A program made the translations under genes and the position numbers. DNA of 64,000 bases from a virus, in IMG/VR virus record IMGVR_UViG_3300022562_001969, positions 1-64,000 of that record. The stretch is one strand, 5' to 3'. Each line of letters starts with the position of its first letter. Position 1 is the first letter of the stretch. Under the pieces are notes generated by a model. The model was not told the origin of the DNA. It ran no database searches and saw only the letters and a list, made by a program, of their open reading frames with translations. Positions 24,088-31,549 of this stretch are shown here, one piece after another.

Positions 24088-24123
24088 GCCCCCCGCCTAT
24101 CAGTAAAGCGGGGGACTTTTTTT
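24088..24123 (+). terminator. intrinsic terminator
   Basis: CCCCCGC and GCGGGGG form the stem with an 11-base loop, followed by AC and seven T residues. It ends the rightward replication/sigma block and faces the leftward toxin genes. Confidence 0.75.
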
Positions 24124-24146
24124 ATGATCTGATTGGTAACCCCCTA

Positions 24147-24431
24147 TTAAGGATTTCTGTATATATCGTGATGCCCAATTTTTCTGAAAACAAAGGTAAT
24201 TTCGCCAGTTTCGTCGTCTTCTTCCCGGTGAAATGTAAAGACATACCCAAGTGTTATATGGCCTTCCCAGATATCAGAATGTCCCTTCATTGGCTTAATC
24301 CGTAATGAGGGATGATAAGGATGGAAAGGCTGTTCTTTGAATAACTTAAAGCTTTTTTTTGCTTGGTCTCGAATGTCAGTCGGCAATTGCTCAAAACACT
24401 TGCGAAAATGCCGGGTTACACGATATTTCAT
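24147..24431 (-). CDS. RelE/ParE-superfamily toxin
   Basis: A protein of 94 residues beginning MKYRVTRHFRKCFEQLP, then KPMKGHSDIWEGHITLGYVF, IGHHDIYRNP at the end: the usual order of a RelE/YafQ-type mRNA interferase, with C-terminal His/Tyr residues. The start at 24431 is just after the upstream stop at 24442; a longer frame exists but overlaps the partner gene. Together with the next gene upstream it looks like a toxin-antitoxin pair. Confidence 0.7.
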   Translation of the reverse strand: MKYRVTRHFRKCFEQLPTDIRDQAKKSFKLFKEQPFHPYHPSLRIKPMKGHSDIWEGHITLGYVFTFHREEDDETGEITFVFRKIGHHDIYRNP

Positions 24432-24441
24432 TATTGATAGG

Positions 24442-24765
24442 TTATAATGTCTCCAGGAAACCATCGAGCGAGTCAAAATCTTCGTACTGTCCGGTTTGTA
24501 AGTCGCGTTCAACTTCGCGTTCCCCGGCTTGCCATTCCGGTGTCCAGAACCAGGCCTGGGTTTGATCGGTTTCAACCGTTATCAAGCTGGAGGATGTATA
24601 TATATTGGCGATCAATTGGCCGGTCATTACATTATTTCGCACATCAAATATATAAAAACAGGCCGGCGGTTGTCCCCATTCTTCTTCGCCAGGATGACTA
24701 TGAATAAAAATAGCGGCTGATCCTTCTTCACTTGAAGCCAGCGTTTTGGTGTTACTTTCAATCAT
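24442..24765 (-). CDS. putative antitoxin partner
   Basis: A protein of 107 residues directly upstream of the RelE-like gene and in the same operon. The C-terminus is acidic (QTGQYEDFDSLDGFLETL), like the toxin-binding tail of many antitoxins. The N-terminal part has no clear DNA-binding motif. Start at ATG 24765, inside the end of the gene before it. The pairing is inferred from context. Confidence 0.5.
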   Translation of the reverse strand: MIESNTKTLASSEEGSAAIFIHSHPGEEEWGQPPACFYIFDVRNNVMTGQLIANIYTSSSLITVETDQTQAWFWTPEWQAGEREVERDLQTGQYEDFDSLDGFLETL

Positions 24766-25441
24766 GGTTGTTCCCCTGTATAAATGTTTTGACTTGATTT
24801 TCAATAAACCTGTCAACCTCGGTGATCCGGTCTGTTGGCTTAAATTCCCCTGTTTGTACCCACTTAAAAATAGCCTCGATAAAGAATTGTTTTGTATTCC
24901 CTAGATATGACTCTATTTTGATCTCTATTTGCGGCGAACCATCATCAGTGTGGGGCATAACAAATCTAAGCCCCCCCCCCAGAATTGGCCTGCCAAATAT
25001 GGATAATGACGCTTCAGGCTGTCTTAAGCGAGTGACCCATAATTCTTGAAATGCATGGTCACCTGAAGCTTGATAAAGATAACGAATAGATGCGTCACAA
25101 GATAAAATCTGACGCGATCCTGTCCAGGTAGACCGGAAAGCTTGAATAACCATATCGACGATTCTGGAAAATTCATCCGGTATATAGGTCGGATTAGGGT
25201 TAGCGATTATGAGTAACTGGCCGATAGGAGCATCAATATTGGCCCCAATTTTTATTTGAAGCGGCGGCGTCTTTTTGAGAATCAGTATCCCATTATCAGC
25301 TGTTAGCTCACCTCTATCATAATCAACGCCAGCGTTCAATATCGCTTGTTGAAAGGCGATCAATCGTTGTTTATTTATTTCAGGTGGGGGGGATAAAACA
25401 TAATTAATTCCTAAATGTAACAAAACCCCTTCATCATGCAT
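24758..25441 (-). CDS. hypothetical protein upstream of the toxin pair
   Basis: A protein of 227 residues that overlaps the antitoxin-like gene by 8 bp and lies between it and the CRISPR array. No domain recognised; mixed alpha/beta composition. Its operon position suggests a third component of the module. Confidence 0.5.
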   Translation of the reverse strand: MHDEGVLLHLGINYVLSPPPEINKQRLIAFQQAILNAGVDYDRGELTADNGILILKKTPPLQIKIGANIDAPIGQLLIIANPNPTYIPDEFSRIVDMVIQAFRSTWTGSRQILSCDASIRYLYQASGDHAFQELWVTRLRQPEASLSIFGRPILGGGLRFVMPHTDDGSPQIEIKIESYLGNTKQFFIEAIFKWVQTGEFKPTDRITEVDRFIENQVKTFIQGNNHD

Positions 25442-25477
25442 TCCTTAAACCCCTTTCTGTAAAAGTTTTGAAGATGA

Positions 25478-26098
25478 GTTTCAATCTCTCATTCGAGATA
25501 ATCGGCCTTTGAACCTGACGCAAAAAGCGGCGCAAAAAATGGCGCAGATTGAGTTTCAATCTCTCATTCGAGATAATCGGCCTTTGAACAGCATCTAACC
25601 ACATCTAGCAATAGGCAAAAAAGAGGTTTCAATCTCTCATTCGAGATAATCGGCCTTTGAACATAAAAATAGTATACCATAAATTTGCCGAGTGTGCAGT
25701 TTCAATCTCTCATTCGAGATAATCGGCCTTTGAACTGATGTTAAGATTGTGGGGACGGTGGCCAGCTTGTTGTTTCAATCTCTCATTCGAGATAATCGGC
25801 CTTTGAACCAGATAATGGCCAAGGTTGCCAAGTATTACGGTGTGTTTCAATCTCTCATTCGAGATAATCGGCCTTTGAACAGGACAAATGAGCGGAATTG
25901 TAGAGGTTGTAAACGGGTTTCAATCTCTCATTCGAGATAATCGGCCTTTGAACAGTGACGATCCACTAGCAGGCGCAACTTTTTAAGGAGTTTCAATCTC
26001 TCATTCGAGATAATCGGCCTTTGAACGCGGGCGCAATTGGATGAGGCCATCAATGAGGCGGGTTTCAATCTCTCATTCGAGATAATCGGCCTTTGAAC
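25478..26098. CRISPR. CRISPR array, 9 repeats of 37 bp
   Basis: Nine copies of a 37-bp repeat that starts GTTTCAATCTCTCATTC and ends GGCCTTTGAAC, at 25478, 25553, 25626, 25699, 25772, 25844, 25917, 25990 and 26062, all identical as far as I can see. Eight spacers of 35-38 bp. The repeat has a short TCTC/GAGA inverted repeat. No cas gene lies next to it in the window, so the effector must be elsewhere. Type cannot be given safely from the repeat alone; direction of transcription is unknown. The identical repeats imply recent activity or conservation. Confidence 0.95.
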
Positions 26099-26133
26099 AG
26101 CGGTCGTCCATCGTCTATCGTCGCCGGTCGTCG

Positions 26134-26586
26134 TCAGTTCCGCAGGCGCTTAATCCGGTCCATCTTGCGGGTCATGAGGCCGCTCAAGCGATAAATGGCC
26201 TTAACCACGATAGCCTGACGGCTGAGGCCGAGCAGCAGGCCGTCGTGATAGCTGGAAAGGTCGCCGATGTGGGAGGCGATGGCCGGGCTGTGGAAGCCGG
26301 GCCGGGGGTAGTCGTGGGCGAAGCGGTTGCGGATGTGGTTAATGATCGTCAGGTCGTCAAAGTCGGCCTGGTCTATCAGGCCGGTGCAGAGGGCCAGCCG
26401 GCGGCGGGTGACCGCCCGTTCCAGGAGGGCCGTTTTCTGGGTTTTGCTGCCCAGGAGGGCCACGTCCAGGAGTCGGTAGAGGACCTGGTCCAGGTGGGCC
26501 GCGCCGCGAATGGCGATCTCGGAATCGATGACGGTCTTGATTTGGGGATTGGTTTGGGGCTGTGCTAAAATAGATACAGCTTGCAT
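26134..26586 (-). CDS. MltR-like protein (cassette copy 2)
   Basis: A protein of 150 residues. The core (ALCTGLIDQADFDDL then IINHIRNRFAH) matches the MltR-type family, whose members bear a conserved RN.FAH motif. The start ATG at 26586 follows AAGGAGTGAACTTACC. The first 15 residues (ILAQPQTNPQI) are almost the same as those of the unrelated Tat-signal protein at 37336-37728 (ILAHPQTNNQI), and promoter and leader are shared as well. Function of the family here is unknown; the name MltR refers to a mannitol operon regulator. Confidence 0.7.
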   Translation of the reverse strand: MQAVSILAQPQTNPQIKTVIDSEIAIRGAAHLDQVLYRLLDVALLGSKTQKTALLERAVTRRRLALCTGLIDQADFDDLTIINHIRNRFAHDYPRPGFHSPAIASHIGDLSSYHDGLLLGLSRQAIVVKAIYRLSGLMTRKMDRIKRLRN

Positions 26587-26615
26587 GGTAAGTTCACTCC
26601 TTACTGTGCTTGTTA

Positions 26616-26650
26616 GAGTTCCGTCGGTGGTATCAACACCGGCGGAATTC
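26616..26650 (-). promoter_or_regulatory. leader hairpin of cassette copy 2
   Basis: Read leftward, GAATTCCG pairs with CGGAACTC and CCGGTG with CACCG around TTGATAC. The loop and position equal those of copies 1 and 3 while the stem sequence differs, i.e. the structure is kept more than the sequence. Confidence 0.55.
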
Positions 26651-26668
26651 GTCATTTAATTGACCTTC

Positions 26669-26697
26669 ATTATAAATCTGTTTGGGGAAAAGGTCAA
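26669..26697 (-). promoter_or_regulatory. sigma-70 promoter of cassette copy 2
   Basis: Read leftward: TTGACC, 17-base spacer, TATAAT. Confidence 0.8.
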
Positions 26698-26709
26698 AAA
26701 GCGGGGGGG

Positions 26710-26727
26710 ATGTTCGCACGCGAACAT
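26710..26727. promoter_or_regulatory. 18-bp palindrome, copy 3
   Basis: ATGTTCGCACGCGAACAT, one internal mismatch, intergenic, just upstream of the promoter of cassette copy 2 and next to GACGATAGACG repeat. Confidence 0.6.
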
Positions 26728-26740
26728 TCGACGATAGACG

Positions 26741-26775
26741 TTGATAATTGACAATTGACAATTGACAATTGACAA
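26741..26775. repeat. TTGACAATTGACAA short tandem repeat
   Basis: Four units of TTGAYAA, followed immediately by GACGATGGAC-type repeats (26777-26801). Confidence 0.7.
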
Positions 26776-26818
26776 TGGTCGTCCATCGTCCATCGTCGTC
26801 TAATTGATTTCATGCGCG

Positions 26819-26847
26819 TTGACAGGCGGGCATAATATATGTATCAT
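26819..26847 (+). promoter_or_regulatory. promoter TTGACA-17-TATCAT
   Basis: TTGACA at 26819-26824 and TATCAT at 26842-26847. The next ATG is at 26855, so transcription would start at or next to the start codon. Confidence 0.55.
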
Positions 26848-26854
26848 ATGTAAT

Positions 26855-27025
26855 ATGACGACAGAACGCGAACCGGAAAAAATGAAACCGTATCCTGTAA
26901 ATTTTCCGCCCAGCCTATGGCTGGCTGCCCGCCGTAAAGCGGGGGTGCGTTCGCTGGCCGGGATTATCCGGCGGCTGATAATAATGTGGTTAAGGGAGGA
27001 GGTTGTTCTGATGGATGATGAATAG
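26855..27025 (+). CDS. small ribbon-helix-helix-like protein
   Basis: A protein of 56 residues: a short beta-like segment (YPVNFPPSLWLAAR) followed by helices (SLAGIIRRLIIMWL), the pattern of MetJ/Arc-type regulators. If the ATG at 26855 is right the mRNA is nearly leaderless; an ATG at 26882 is an alternative. It may regulate the following membrane protein set. Confidence 0.5.
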   Translation: MTTEREPEKMKPYPVNFPPSLWLAARRKAGVRSLAGIIRRLIIMWLREEVVLMDDE

Positions 27026-27066
27026 ATAATAGATAATTGTCAATTGTCAATTATCAATTGTCAATT
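27022..27066. repeat. TTGTCAATTGTCAATTATCAA short repeat
   Basis: Same family as the copies at 15.5, 26.7 and 49.8 kb, here in the inverse orientation. Confidence 0.65.
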
Positions 27067-27205
27067 ATAAACAGAGGGCCATCCGGGTGCAACCGGTGGC
27101 CCCGCTTACATACTATATCAGGGGCACAGCATGCAAGGTACTTTTTATTTTACCAACGATAAAAAAAATAGACAAATGCCGCCGCCCCCTTTCAATTTTT
27201 TGTTA

Positions 27206-27234
27206 GTTTTCCCCACAGGCGTGGGGGTGAACCG
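27206..27234 (-). CRISPR. solitary type I-E-like repeat in a 5' untranslated region
   Basis: A 29-bp sequence (GTTTTCCCCACAGGCGTGGG... to ...GTGAACCG) differing by one or two bases from the repeats at 37194 and 39042. It ends 9 bp before the start codon of the gene at 27244 and directly abuts its GGGAGGAG ribosome binding site. Confidence 0.8.
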
Positions 27235-27243
27235 GGAGGAGCT

Positions 27244-27996
27244 ATGGCAAAGCGTAGGGTTAAGTGCCCGCAGTGCGGGTATAGACACATCATCAACATT
27301 CCCAGTCGGAAAGCGATGACGGTGGGCGTGCGAGCCAAACGGATCACGGCCAACCAGTTTGAATACACCCTAAACGGTCCCGCCGAAATCTCGGATGACG
27401 CCAGATTTAGCACGGTGGCTGACGACCTGGTCCTGTCCGGCGCGTTTGGCGGCGCGTTGGGAGCCGTGGCGGGGGGCGCGGTGGCTGTCTTCGCGCCGGA
27501 GTACGCCCTGCACGGGGCCGGCGTGGGCATGAGCGCCGGGGTAGCCCTGGCCTGGGGCTGGTTGTGCGCGGAACATAACCAACGGCTGAAACGGGTGTTG
27601 CCCTGGTTCGTTGAGCAGCGGCAAAACTGGAAACGGCCCGAGCTGGGGGACGATGGCGAGATCAGGCTGACGGTAGATCATCTCCATCGGGACAGCTACA
27701 GCGAGCAAGGCCGCTCCATCGCCCTCCTGGGGACCCTACCGGTCGATGTGGAGCGCTTCCGGGCCTGGGCGCAAGGGGCCATCCGGGGCGATAGCCTGGC
27801 CATCAAACACTGGACGGGAGCCGAACGGCCTTTCAGCCGGGATGAGTATGATCGCCTGCTGCTCAAAATGAGGGCGGCCAATATAGTGACCAATCTGCCG
27901 GGGAAGGGCAATACCCTGACCAATCCCGGCAAGCACGCTCTGAAACGTATCCTGGCCGAGACCCCCTCCCCTACCCCGGCTGAGGAGCGTGCGTGA
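27244..27996 (+). CDS. zinc-ribbon membrane protein
   Basis: A protein of 250 residues. It starts MAKRRVKCPQCGYRH, a zinc-ribbon half-site; residues about 65-105 are a glycine/alanine-rich hydrophobic hairpin (GAFGGALGAVAGGAVAVF, GVGMSAGVALAWGWL), likely two membrane passes; the rest is a soluble domain with a helix-turn-helix-like end (NIVTNLPGKGNTL). Ribosome binding site GGGAGGAG. It begins a set of three to five rightward genes with membrane character. No named family. Confidence 0.6.
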   Translation: MAKRRVKCPQCGYRHIINIPSRKAMTVGVRAKRITANQFEYTLNGPAEISDDARFSTVADDLVLSGAFGGALGAVAGGAVAVFAPEYALHGAGVGMSAGVALAWGWLCAEHNQRLKRVLPWFVEQRQNWKRPELGDDGEIRLTVDHLHRDSYSEQGRSIALLGTLPVDVERFRAWAQGAIRGDSLAIKHWTGAERPFSRDEYDRLLLKMRAANIVTNLPGKGNTLTNPGKHALKRILAETPSPTPAEERA

Positions 27997-28202
27997 TGCC
28001 AAAAAGCCCGGAAAATGCACGCACGCACGTGCCCGCCCGCTCCAGATGGGGCTATAGCGTCTCCTATTGGCCCAGCAAAAGCGAATTCAGGATTGTTAAC
28101 TATGGCCAGGGGGAGCTGATCAAGTCGTTGCTGTTTTGGTGGCGTTTGCGCCGCCATCCCTCATTTAAGAATGTACGATGGTCGTTAATCACTGATTGGT
28201 AA
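27996..28202 (+). CDS. small hypothetical protein
   Basis: A protein of 68 residues, Trp- and Arg-rich; its ATG overlaps the upstream stop (TGATG). The stop is 6 bp before the next gene. Confidence 0.5.
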   Translation: MPKSPENARTHVPARSRWGYSVSYWPSKSEFRIVNYGQGELIKSLLFWWRLRRHPSFKNVRWSLITDW

Positions 28203-28208
28203 GGTGCT

Positions 28209-29024
28209 ATGACAAAACCAGACAATAAACAGAAACCTTTCATCATCCGCTATAGAGAATTTTGGACCAATGTCCAGGCGATGATCTTCTACCCCTTCCA
28301 GAATATCGGCCCTTTCATTGTGGCCGCTATGCCGGCGCTCTTCACCGGCCATAGCGTCTACACCTGGTACGCGGAAACCAGCGCCGCCTGGCTGGCCATG
28401 CTCATTAGCTGCGTGGTGGCTATTGCCATGGAGGCGATCAATATCAACGTGGTCCATACATCCCTCGATCTTTTTGAGCAAAAACAAAATGGCAAGGGTT
28501 GGCTGATGGCCCTTTTCTCCCTCATTGTAATGGCCCTGGTTTCGACCGTTATCGGCTTCAGTGAAGGGGACCTATCCCCCTTGATCAAGGGGTTGGCCGT
28601 CTCCAGCCCCTGGCTCACCGGCATTGTCTACCTGGCGGTCGGGATGGCGCAGGGCATCCACCAGGAGAAACAGCAAGCCGATTTGGACAGAAACGAGCGG
28701 CGTCAATCCGAGGCGGAACAACGTGAGTTCGAGCGACAATTGAAGCTAAAAGAGATAGACAAAAATCACGAATTACGATTAGCCAAAATTGAAGCGGCTA
28801 AAAGTGTTCAATCGAGTGTCAAGCCAACTGTTCAATCGAGTGTCAAGGGGTTGACACCTGAAGATGTCAAAAACGCTGTTTCCCAATCGGAAAAGCCGGT
28901 TAACATTACACAATTGGCTAAAGATTTACAAGTAAGCCGGACAACACTTTACACTAAACTGAACGGTCTGGTAGATAGTGGGGAAATGATTAAAAATGGG
29001 AACGGTTACGAGGTAATCAAATAA
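28209..29024 (+). CDS. membrane protein with C-terminal helix-turn-helix
   Basis: A protein of 271 residues. About four hydrophobic segments are seen between residues 30 and 155 (including WLAMLISCVVAIAMEAININ and LMALFSLIVMALVSTVIGF). Residues 160-200 are a charged coiled coil, and the C-terminus (NITQLAKDLQVSRTTLYTKL) is a winged helix-turn-helix. A 21-bp direct repeat (GTTCAATCGAGTGTCAAG) lies at 28807-28847. A membrane-anchored DNA-binding protein of a mobile element is a reasonable reading; family unknown. Confidence 0.6.
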   Translation: MTKPDNKQKPFIIRYREFWTNVQAMIFYPFQNIGPFIVAAMPALFTGHSVYTWYAETSAAWLAMLISCVVAIAMEAININVVHTSLDLFEQKQNGKGWLMALFSLIVMALVSTVIGFSEGDLSPLIKGLAVSSPWLTGIVYLAVGMAQGIHQEKQQADLDRNERRQSEAEQREFERQLKLKEIDKNHELRLAKIEAAKSVQSSVKPTVQSSVKGLTPEDVKNAVSQSEKPVNITQLAKDLQVSRTTLYTKLNGLVDSGEMIKNGNGYEVIK

Positions 29025-29038
29025 TTTATGAAGACCGC

Positions 29039-29173
29039 TTGGTCAAACGCTGTTTATGGTGCAATGGTTTAGGTTATGATACCTACCTGGGCCACACTTG
29101 CGATATGTGTAACGGCAAAGGTGGAAAATGGGAACGGGTGAGGGTACTAGTAGGTGAGGAAGTAATAGAATGA
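29039..29173 (+). CDS. mini zinc-finger protein with DnaJ-type CxxCxGxG motifs
   Basis: An open frame of 44 residues from a TTG start, containing CLWCNGLGYD and CDMCNGKGGK, two copies of the DnaJ zinc-finger half. The stop overlaps the lipoprotein start (ATGA). No good ribosome binding site is visible, so the exact start is uncertain, but the paired motif is hard to get by chance. Confidence 0.55.
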   Translation: MVKRCLWCNGLGYDTYLGHTCDMCNGKGGKWERVRVLVGEEVIE

Positions 29174-29661
29174 GAAAAATAATGCTCTTGGCATTAACTT
29201 TAATTATCTTGACAGGCTGCAATAGTAGCGTCAAAAACGCTAAAGCCGAAGCCATACGTCACCAGACTGACCGCGCAGACGATTGGCACATTGCCAGATT
29301 AGAGGAATCCGAGGCTTTAATGCCAGTCAGAATTATGGTCAAGGAAGTGCTTTGGTATACCGGTATGGTTAGCGGTATCCTTCTCCTTTTAGGTAGCGGC
29401 CTGGCCGGTGGCTGGTGGATGGTAGGCACATCAGTCAACAGGGTGAAATTTCACCGGGTCAGTCTGGATGTCCAGACAAGGCAGTATCCACTGTTGGTTT
29501 ATGGCAACGGCCGGCGGGTCTTCAACCCGAATACCGGCGAACGGCTATTGTTGGCCGAAAACAGTGAAGCGTCTTTGACCCGGATCGAGGCCAGTACAAA
29601 GGTACAACTGGCGGGGATGCTACCGGATCGGATGATAATAGATGATCCTCATCATCACTAA
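29170..29661 (+). CDS. lipoprotein with one transmembrane segment
   Basis: A protein of 163 residues. The N-terminus is a lipoprotein signal with lipobox LTGC at residues 15-18. A second hydrophobic segment (MVSGILLLLGSGLAGGWWMV) is near residue 70. In the same frame after the TAA, 38 further codons are open (ERQIIMVVGPGQSRG) before the repeat at 29.76 kb, perhaps a lost C-terminus. Confidence 0.6.
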   Translation: MRKIMLLALTLIILTGCNSSVKNAKAEAIRHQTDRADDWHIARLEESEALMPVRIMVKEVLWYTGMVSGILLLLGSGLAGGWWMVGTSVNRVKFHRVSLDVQTRQYPLLVYGNGRRVFNPNTGERLLLAENSEASLTRIEASTKVQLAGMLPDRMIIDDPHHH

Positions 29662-29756
29662 CCCCACCAGGCGCAGCCGGTCATCGAGCGGCAGATTATC
29701 ATGGTGGTGGGGCCGGGTCAGTCGCGGGGGGAGATGTGGCGGCAGTTAAGCGCGAG

Positions 29757-29835
29757 CTATGACGATAGACGACGGTAGACGATAGACGATAGACGGCCGG
29801 TGACCGTTTAGCTATCGTCCATCGTCCATCGTCGA
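29757..29835. repeat. GACGATAGAC / GACGATGGAC repeats
   Basis: Units of GACGATAGAC(GG) in one orientation run into inverse units (CATCGTC) leading up to palindrome copy 4. This dispersed family recurs between many genes in the window. Confidence 0.75.
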
Positions 29836-29853
29836 ATGTTCGCGTGCGAACAC
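29836..29853. promoter_or_regulatory. 18-bp palindrome, copy 4
   Basis: ATGTTCGCGTGCGAACAC, intergenic, directly after GACGATGGAC-type repeats. Confidence 0.6.
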
Positions 29854-29864
29854 TTACCTTAGAT

Positions 29865-30074
29865 CTACTCTTCGCCGGTGGCGTAACCCAGTATCTGACC
29901 TATCGGCCGCCCGGTGACAATCTCCAGCAAAGTGTCAGTGTCATCCGGACCAACCTCATCAAATCGCCTCGCCAAATGCGATACAACCTGAAATACGGCT
30001 TCCTGGACGGCCAGGGCCTCGGCCGGGTCTATCTGGTCGGCCGGAGTGTTACCAGCACTCGGGCGGCCTGCCAA
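29865..30074 (-). CDS. small hypothetical protein
   Basis: A protein of 69 residues from a TTG start behind AAGGATTTGA. Helical and acidic (VFQVVSHLARRFDEVGPDD). Same orientation as the three genes upstream. A rightward frame over the same bases is open too but has no ribosome binding site. Confidence 0.45.
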   Translation of the reverse strand: MAGRPSAGNTPADQIDPAEALAVQEAVFQVVSHLARRFDEVGPDDTDTLLEIVTGRPIGQILGYATGEE

Positions 30075-30125
30075 TCAAATCCTTACCAGGTGGACGCGGA
30101 TGAGGGGAGTTTTATGGTTAGTGAG

Positions 30126-30533
30126 TCAAGGTTGTGAGGTAGGGTCTTGAGGACCTTGGATGATCATTTGTTCACCGCTCTCTGCTTCGGCCAGAGCGCG
30201 AAGCAACCGTTCCTGGAAACGCCGGCTATCTTCCTGGTCTACATCCGACTTTTTGAACATTTTTATATAAAACGCCTTGTAGGAACATTGCCAATGGCTA
30301 CCAACATAATAAACCCGGTGACGGCCAATTCTGATTTTGCGAACATTTTCCAAACCTGGCGGCATCCGCTTCAGCTTTTTATCGGAGGCGTCTAACGACC
30401 CCCTCCGCTCAGAGTTGGCCTCGTCGGCAAAACCAAAGAGCCTTTTTTCGATCATTGTCTTATCTCTGCTATTGGCGCGTTGAAGCTGGTCCAGTTGTTT
30501 ATCGACCGTCTTATTTATCGAGATCGAGCACAC
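30126..30533 (-). CDS. RelE-like toxin
   Basis: A protein of 135 residues from a GTG start. The segment RKIRIGRHRVYYVGSHWQCS followed by YKAFYIKMFKKSDVD resembles the core of RelE/HigB-type proteins. The GTG lies inside the end of the upstream gene, so the two are coupled as in toxin-antitoxin operons. Confidence 0.55.
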   Translation of the reverse strand: MCSISINKTVDKQLDQLQRANSRDKTMIEKRLFGFADEANSERRGSLDASDKKLKRMPPGLENVRKIRIGRHRVYYVGSHWQCSYKAFYIKMFKKSDVDQEDSRRFQERLLRALAEAESGEQMIIQGPQDPTSQP

Positions 30534-31017
30534 GATACGTCTCCTGATCTTTAAAGGCTTTTTCTAATTGGATCAGTAAGGTATCATCCCGGATCAGGCG
30601 CTCATCTTCTAACGCATCAAGATCGATCCCCCGGATATTGAATTGAGCCATCTTCCGCAAGAAAGAAATGGCGCTATTGATCTGGGCGAAGGATAGATTA
30701 GGGAATTCTCCCTGTAATTCGTCATAATCTATAAGGCCGTCCAGGGCCTCCACAAATTCGTAGAGGGAGACTGATTGCCCGTCGTTCCCGACCAATACCG
30801 GGAGAAATCCAAGGTCTGGGTTCAGGTGAATATAGCCGCCGGTGGCTTTATTCCACGCCTCAAAAGAACTAAGGACGCTTGTACGGGTAGTTAGTTTCAG
30901 GCTGTCCCTTAGAAACCGCTCAATCAGGTAATTTGTTTGGCCGGAGGGGCCACTATCCTGAACAATAAAAACAAGTCTGTTCTCAGCCTCGGTTGTTTTG
31001 ACAATAGGATCATTCAT
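30511..31017 (-). CDS. putative antitoxin, DUF433-like C-terminus
   Basis: A protein of 168 residues. The C-terminal part (YDELQGEFPNLSFAQINSAI) resembles DUF433-type antitoxin regions. The N-terminal half is unrecognised. It overlaps the RelE-like gene by 23 bp and the DUF3467-like gene by 8 bp. Confidence 0.5.
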   Translation of the reverse strand: MNDPIVKTTEAENRLVFIVQDSGPSGQTNYLIERFLRDSLKLTTRTSVLSSFEAWNKATGGYIHLNPDLGFLPVLVGNDGQSVSLYEFVEALDGLIDYDELQGEFPNLSFAQINSAISFLRKMAQFNIRGIDLDALEDERLIRDDTLLIQLEKAFKDQETYRVLDLDK

Positions 31018-31339
31018 CAGCTGTTTGTCCTTCCAAAGCTTTACGCGCTTCAGGCGTTAATCGATTTTCCGGATTAGCCTCAATCTCTCCAAATAGTTGC
31101 TCATAGGCATTGAGGCTATTTGTTAAAGCATCGGCAACACGTTTGGCATGGGGGACGCTCAGATAAATTTTCGCCACGCCAACCGCCCCATCAGATTCTA
31201 CATTCTTCTTTAAGCCAAAGTGCAAGACAATTTCTTCGGCGGTCACTTTTATTTCCATCAGGTCCGAGTAACACACCTTTTGATCAGGCGCATCAAGGAT
31301 TTTTTCTTTCCTTTTCGCCACTTTGTCATCATCGGCCAT
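31010..31339 (-). CDS. DUF3467-like protein
   Basis: A protein of 109 residues. EIKVTAEEIVLHFG, then KIYLSVPHAKRVADAL and AYEQLFGEIE, fits the DUF3467 pattern. The ATG at 31339 follows TGGAGGACCATA; an upstream frame is not used. Family function unknown. Confidence 0.7.
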   Translation of the reverse strand: MADDDKVAKRKEKILDAPDQKVCYSDLMEIKVTAEEIVLHFGLKKNVESDGAVGVAKIYLSVPHAKRVADALTNSLNAYEQLFGEIEANPENRLTPEARKALEGQTADE

Positions 31340-31430
31340 TATGGTCCTCCAAACTGGACTGTATTTTGTTCTGTTTATAACTATACTATAGCCGATCATT
31401 ATCTGGCAAAAACGATAAATCTTTCGTCGA

Positions 31431-31448
31431 ATGTTCGCACGCGAACAT
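31431..31448. promoter_or_regulatory. 18-bp palindrome, copy 5
   Basis: ATGTTCGCACGCGAACAT, intergenic, followed by a GACGATGGACG repeat. Confidence 0.6.
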
Positions 31449-31514
31449 TGACGATGGACGATTGACGACCGCTGTCTTTTAGTTGTGGCTGGTTTGGTGT
31501 CGGGTGGCTCTTTG

Positions 31515-31546
31515 GCAGTTTGGACGATGGACGATGGACGACCGCC
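31515..31546. repeat. GACGATGGAC repeats
   Basis: Two to three units directly at the 3' end of the methyltransferase-Mrr gene. Confidence 0.7.
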
Positions 31547-31549
31547 GGT

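Noticed and set aside
28807-28847. 21-bp direct repeat as a possible operator or iteron
   Set aside because: Only two copies and within the coding linker of a coiled coil; more simply a local duplication.
29662-29776. Extension of the lipoprotein past its TAA
   Set aside because: The frame is open but there is no sign of recoding; treated as a lost C-terminus at most.
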